Assembly: GCF_022201045.2 (NCBI RefSeq)
Contig: NC_068558.1
Coordinates: forward strand, 50,075,501-50,139,500
Direction: 5' to 3'
Length of the DNA: 64,000 nucleotides
Source: Citrus sinensis
Taxonomy: Eukaryota > Streptophyta > Magnoliopsida > Sapindales > Rutaceae
Shown: piece after piece, positions 59,370-64,000 of the stretch
Numbering within the stretch: the first letter of the stretch is position 1
Layout of the letters: the number at the start of each line of letters is the position of its first letter
Translations under genes and position numbers: made by a program
Notes under the pieces: generated by a model
Databases searched by the model: none
Seen by the model: only the letters and a program-made list of their open reading frames with translations
Told to the model about the DNA's origin: nothing

Positions 59370-61993
59370 ATGGCAGGGTGGTCGATGGTAGCTGATGGGT
59401 CTGTTGTAGATTGCGTCAAATCTTCAAAGCAGAAGAATATCGAATCGAACGGGTCTCGGGTCGATCTTGAACCACCTTTAAAAGAATCTGGACCAAAATC
59501 TGAGAAGTTTCAATGCTATTTCGACCGATTTCTTCGAGTTTTTCTGGAAGAGATCTGTCCCCAAGACATCTATCGGCTTCTACCTCCAATGCTTGGAGAT
59601 GGGCAACCTGTTGACTTGTTTAACCTGTTTTTAGTTGTGAGAGAGAAAGGCGGATATGGCAGTGTTACAGAAAATGGGTTGTGGGATTTAGTGGCTAAAG
59701 AGTCTGGCCTGGATTCAAGTTTCTCATCATCTGTAAAATTAGTTTACGTCAAGTATTTGGATGCTCTAGAGAGATGGTTAGAGAGAGTTTTTGTTGACGA
59801 TAACAAGAGCACCGAGAGTAAATTGAGTGATAGTGGCTTAAGTTTGAGTGGGCGTTTGATGGAGTTAGGAGCAGAGCTTAAATTTTTTTTGTCAGATTCA
59901 AAAAAGAGAGATGGGGCGCACCCAGATTTTGAAAATGTGAATTCTGAGTTGAATTTTGTAAATGATGTCAATGTCTGTAAAAATGAGGTTATTGTGGTGG
60001 AGTCTAGTGGGAGTGAGAAAAGTGTTCATGATGATAAATCTATGCACATTGATTCGACTGTAAGGTTTTCAGAAATTGCAAAATGCTGTGATGATGGGGA
60101 GGTGAAGAGTACAGTTGTAGACTTAGAAGTGGACAAGAATGGCTCTGATGCAGAGGATGATTCACACTTGGATGATGTTAGTGTCTCAAAATGTGTTGTG
60201 AATTCACTGGATCTCAAAGGAGTGTGTCATGATGAGCAGCTGAAGAATGCACGGGTGGTGGAAACTAATGGAGGCAAAAAACCTGCAGAATTTGTTATGA
60301 TAGTGGATTTGAGTGTTCAGGAAAAGAAAGGGAGTTTAAGTCATAAAGAGAAAAAGGCAGAGAGCTCTAGCCATAAGAGGAACCAGGACTCTACATGGAA
60401 AATGTTGAGTTGGGTTACTGGGATTGCCAAAGATCCATGTGATTCTGTAGTTGGATCATTACCTGAAAAATCAAAATGGAAGTCTTATGGAAATGACAAG
60501 TTATGGAAGCAGGTTTTATCTTATCGAGAATCAGTTTTCTTAAAAAGACATGTTGATTCAAGCAGTGAACAATCTATTGGGCAGGTATTCGTCTGCTACA
60601 AAATTTTGCCTAATATTAATGTTGAAGTCAATTGACAGCTATTATAGGGTTATATTCTCATGTGTGGGTAGACACCCCATGTTTCTTTGATTTTCTTTTT
60701 CTGCTAGAATGCTTGCATTAGGCACGCCACATCATCTTCTTATGTTACATAATAAACTGTACCTTAGAAAAGAAAATCTTGGTCATTAAGCATGAAAATT
60801 TTATAAACTTGCCATTTCTTTTTGGGTGCCAACTGAAGTGTAGATAATACAAAATGAGATGTGTACAGATAAGTCTAGATACAGATTCTGCTTTGTGCAA
60901 TAAAACTGTTAACAGTATGTAGTTGGTTTTGGTTTACATGATGAATTTTTTTGACTCAATTATTTTGGCCATTAATTCATGTTTATCTCAAATATTTCTC
61001 CCATCATGTATTGAATGCTCTGATTCGTCACTGTGAATTGTATTATGTGTTGAATGGTCTCATTTTTCATTCAACATGTTGAATGAATATATTTCCGTTT
61101 GTAGACATGAGTTATATGAGATTTCCATGTTTTAGAAAAATCAGAAGATGCACCCGTGCATGTATGATGATCATATTGGAACCAGTTATAATCTTAGAGA
61201 GAGGTTAAGCTGCAGCAAGAAGACATATCAAGCAGGGACTACTTCAAATTTATCATCTGCGGGTGCCCAAAATGACTCGTGCAGGGGAGAGACGGAAAAC
61301 CATGATGACAAAGAATTGCTTGAAACCACTGGTTCCACAACTCCAAATTCAGTGTTTGACTATGTTGTCAAAAAGCAAATTCCTGTTGGGCCAGCCTTTC
61401 AAGCTGAAGTACCAGGATGGACTGGTGTGCCTTCTGAAAGTGACTTTAAGTGGTTGGGGACCCAAATTTGGCCACTGCAAAAGGCAGAGCGCAAATTTTT
61501 TATTGAAAGGGATCCTATTGGAAAGGGAAGACAAGATTCATGTGGTTGCCAGGTCCGAGGTTCTGTTGAATGTGTTAGATTTCACATTGCTGAGAAAAGG
61601 TACAGACTGAAACTTGAAGTGGGTTCAGCCTTCTACGACTGGAAATTTGATAAGATGGGTGAAGAGGTCATGCTTTCTTGGACTGATGAAGACCAGAAGA
61701 ATTTCAAGAATATAGTGAGATCGAACCCTCCATCCCTTGAGAAGCGTTTCTGGGACCAGATATTCAAGTTTTTTCCATCCAAAAGCAGGGAGGAACTGGT
61801 GAGCTACTACTTTAATGTTTTCCTTTTGCAACGCAGAGCACACCAGAATAGGTATTTTCCATGTGACGTCGACAGTGATGATGATTGTGAATCAGAATTT
61901 GGATCTGTAGCTCACAGTTATGGGTATGAAATTATGAAGTCGGCAAGTTCCATCTTTCATTCCCCAAACAAGAAGCATAAAATGTCCAGATAG
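59370..61993 (+). CDS. ARID DNA-binding protein with ELM2 and SANT-like domains
   Basis: Two exons, 59370-60584 and 61136-61993, predict 690 residues; the intron is phase 0 (CAG|GTATTC ... TTTTAG). The ARID/BRIGHT domain (about 45-140) shows YFDRFLRVFLEEICPQ, PMLGDGQPVDLFNLFLVV and EKGGYGSVTENGLWD, the helix-loop-helix set that binds DNA. A long acidic, Ser-rich linker follows. Exon 2 carries an ELM2-like motif (about 484-520, IPVGPAFQAEVPGW) and a SANT/Myb-like domain (about 583-640, LSWTDEDQKNFKNIV, FWDQIFKFFPSKSREELVSY). ELM2-SANT pairs typically dock histone deacetylases, so this is likely a chromatin adaptor that targets HDAC-type complexes to DNA. The counterpart I recall is At2g46040, next to the PPR gene At2g46050. 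Role in a given complex is inferred. Confidence 0.9.
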
Positions 61994-62565
61994 TATTTGA
62001 GTGCTGAAGAAAATGAAAGCATTTTGATAAGAAATGTAAAGAGTTTCAGATTTTGTTCTTTTTTGCTGTTTCAGACAGTTGAATGTTGGTAATATCAGCA
62101 GGCAGTTCTGTGAGTCAGGGAGATAAGTGGGCGTTGAAAGTGATTAAATTTTGTCAACTATGAGTAATGTTGAAGGCTTTAAACACTTGACAACTACGGT
62201 GGTGGAAGCAGCTAATTGTAAGCTCAATCAACTTCCTTACTGTTAAAGTGCTTTTGGCGGATGGGTCTTCAGTTTTCAGATACAGATCTTGTTCATTAAT
62301 TGTACCTTCTCTCTGCATACTCGAATCCTTGTCTGTTTTCCAAAGGGTCACTAAAATGAAAATAGTGAGAGGCCAATAGGTATAGTCGTAGTATTCTAGA
62401 ATTCAAACGTAGTACATCGAAATGACTTGCTATTGTGAGTTTTTACTTTTGATCCAGGAAGGGAAACTGTTGTTTTACTTTTGCCTAAAGCATTGTGTCC
62501 AATGGTCACCTGTCTGCTTACTGTTTTGCAAACAATTAAAACTTTAGGATGATGATATCTTATGA
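61994..62565. other. 3' flank of the ARID gene
   Basis: Likely 3' untranslated region followed by ordinary intergenic sequence. No gene seen. Confidence 0.5.
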
Positions 62566-62708
62566 CAGGGCAAAATTATATTGCAACTGTGGTATGGTAC
62601 TACAGTTGCTTTTAGCCGTTGGATCTACAGTTGTATAGTTACATTAATTGGATCTAATGACTGAAAGCAACTGTGATACCATACCATAGTTGCAACATAG
62701 CTGGACCC
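62566..62708. mobile_element. 143-bp fold-back MITE, hAT-like
   Basis: A near-perfect hairpin. The left arm TTGCAACTGTGGTATGGTAC continues to GTTGCTTTTAGCCGTTGGATC; the right arm, in reverse, reads TTGCAACTATGGTATGGTAT and then GTTGCTTTCAGTCATTAGATC. It is flanked by the direct repeat CTTATGA (62559-62565 and 62709-62715), and the left end CAGGGC fits hAT-type termini. No coding capacity. The strong dyad could also yield a small-RNA precursor if transcribed. Confidence 0.75.
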
Positions 62709-63323
62709 CTTATGATAATATGAAAAGTTGAAAATGAGTAATGCTTTTTACAACCATTTAATATCCTTATAAAATCTCATTTTTTAACCAAAGTTGTATG
62801 GTTAGAATAAATTACATAAAAGGATTATCATGAATTGAATTAAACACTTTTATAAAAATTATGAACCCTAACTATTTATAAATTTATAATATAATCGATT
62901 TCTTCTTTTTTTGGATGAAATCAAAATAATTTTGAATCAATAAAGAGATGAATCACCTGATAATAAGATTATTATTTTTTTTTTTGAAAAAAAAAGAACG
63001 TTTGTGATTTAGTTACTTCAGTCTAGATAATAACAGAATTAATTAAAACTCTATTGTAATTTTTTTATTCTTTTTTGTAATTTCTGTCAAAGAAAGAATT
63101 ACAAATATAAAAAAGAGTGTTTCGTAAAAGTTTTTAAGGGGGTGGTGGAAGCGCAACCCTATGAAAATCTATACATTCATTTTGTGAACATGAATTTGGG
63201 GCCTGAGAGGGAATAACAAAGAGGCCCCCAAAGTGACCAAAGACATCTTATTTGAGATTTCGGATTTCATATTGTTACTCTAAATAATATCTTGACAGCG
63301 TCATCAAATATACTTGGAACATC
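62709..63323. other. AT-rich flank at the window's right end
   Basis: Poly-A and poly-T tracts; no gene or element ends seen. Confidence 0.45.
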
Positions 63324-64000
63324 TAGGGATGGCAATTGTACCCGCAAATCCGTAAACCCGCCCAAACCCACCCGACAAAACCCGCCCGTTGCGGGTAATT
63401 TTACCCGTTGCGGGCGGGTTTAGTATTATAAATTAAAACCCGCACATGGATGCGGGTGGGTTTGGTATTAACCTTATACCCGGTGGATACCCGCATGGAT
63501 ATCCACCAAACCCGCAATATTTTTTCCAAATATTTTTAATTTAATTTTAATATAAAAATGTATAAAGAAAATAATGTCATTAATCAAATTACCAAATAGC
63601 CAAAGACTCAAAGTTGTATATGTGTGTATGTGACCCATCTCCTATTCTAAAGTCATAACCTAAAGAAAATTAAAGGCATTTCCCTTCGAATTAGTATTTG
63701 AAAATATTAATCTTAATTATTATTATAGGCATTGTGTTGGATGTGTGCTTATGGTGGTGAATGAAATGAATATCTTCTCTTGGAGCTTGTTTTAAATGAT
63801 AATATGAAATGTAATTATTATTTTTAGATACTAGTTTATGTTTTTTAAATAGATTTGTATAATTTATACTTAAATTTGAGAATTTGTGTTGAATTGATGT
63901 GGAAATTTTAATTTTTCATTTACATTGTTTAAATATAAAATTGAGTATGTCATATGAAATTTGAGGTTATTATTATAAATTTATATATTAAACATTTGTG
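63324..64000 (+). mobile_element. Left end of a hAT-like element with a GCGGGT/ACCCGC-rich subterminal region
   Basis: Starts TAGGGATGGCAA, which resembles hAT termini. Over the next ~190 bases, many copies of ACCCGC/CCCGCC and their complement GCGGGT form nested palindromes, in sharp GC contrast to the AT-rich surroundings. From about 63520 the sequence becomes AT-rich. No matching right terminus lies in the window, so the element either continues beyond it or is truncated. Confidence 0.5.

Noticed and set aside
1-64000. CRISPR arrays, operons, integrons, tRNA/rRNA genes or a biosynthetic cluster
   Set aside because: Nothing in the sequence supports any of these: no regular spacer array, no tRNA or rRNA signature noticed, and genes are intron-split and functionally unrelated.

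Overview
This is a 64 kb piece of a plant nuclear genome, almost certainly from a eudicot. It is AT-rich, its genes are split by GT-AG introns, and every recognisable protein belongs to a plant family (PPR, S-domain receptor kinase, WRC protein, plant Qc-SNARE, receptor-like cytoplasmic kinase, plant MATE). A Citrus-like rosid is my guess; the sequence alone does not prove it. Exon models were built by hand from splice signals and reading-frame continuity, so internal boundaries are better supported than untranslated ends.

Layout, left to right: a BRH1-like RING-H2 E3 ligase (+, 1893-2402); a small two-EGF membrane protein in three coding exons (+, 4809-5539); a WRC-domain nuclear protein (+, 7752-9079); a nine-exon SYP71-type Qc-SNARE (-, 11504-14137); a gene-free stretch with two related Harbinger-like MITEs (14.3-19.2 kb); a 14-exon TMEM8/PGAP6-type membrane protein (+, 19227-26997) carrying a 776-bp MITE in one intron; a CRCK2-like calmodulin-binding cytoplasmic kinase (-, 28310-30424); an intronless PPR protein (-, 31915-33912); an RHB1A-like RING-H2 protein (+, 35183-36805) followed by a tandem, truncated and frameshifted copy of its 3' half (38653-39440); a long gene-poor region (41.3-47.8 kb); an intronless S-domain receptor kinase resembling RLK4 (+, 47827-50511); a seven-exon MATE transporter with no visible ATG (+, about 51881-54265); a retroelement-like region (54.9-57.1 kb); and an ARID/ELM2/SANT-like chromatin protein (+, 59370-61993). 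The last 2 kb hold a 143-bp fold-back MITE and the start of a GC-rich hAT-like element.

The genes are not an operon or a pathway cluster. What joins them is ancestral gene order. As I recall the Arabidopsis map, CRCK2, RHB1A, RLK4 and a MATE gene are consecutive near the top of chromosome 4 (At4g00330-At4g00350); an ARID/ELM2 gene, a PPR gene and a TMEM8-like gene are consecutive on chromosome 2 (At2g46040-At2g46060); and BRH1 sits beside a SYP7 gene on chromosome 3. The window would then be an unfractionated version of a block that Arabidopsis has scattered.

I found no biosynthetic cluster, CRISPR array, virus or other new multi-gene system. The most interesting signals are structural: the 13-nt terminal coding exon of the SNARE gene lies inside a perfect 41-bp tandem duplication; the same gene has a GC-AG intron; the RHB1A tail duplication was later interrupted by a fold-back element; and several TAA-flanked MITEs share similar termini.
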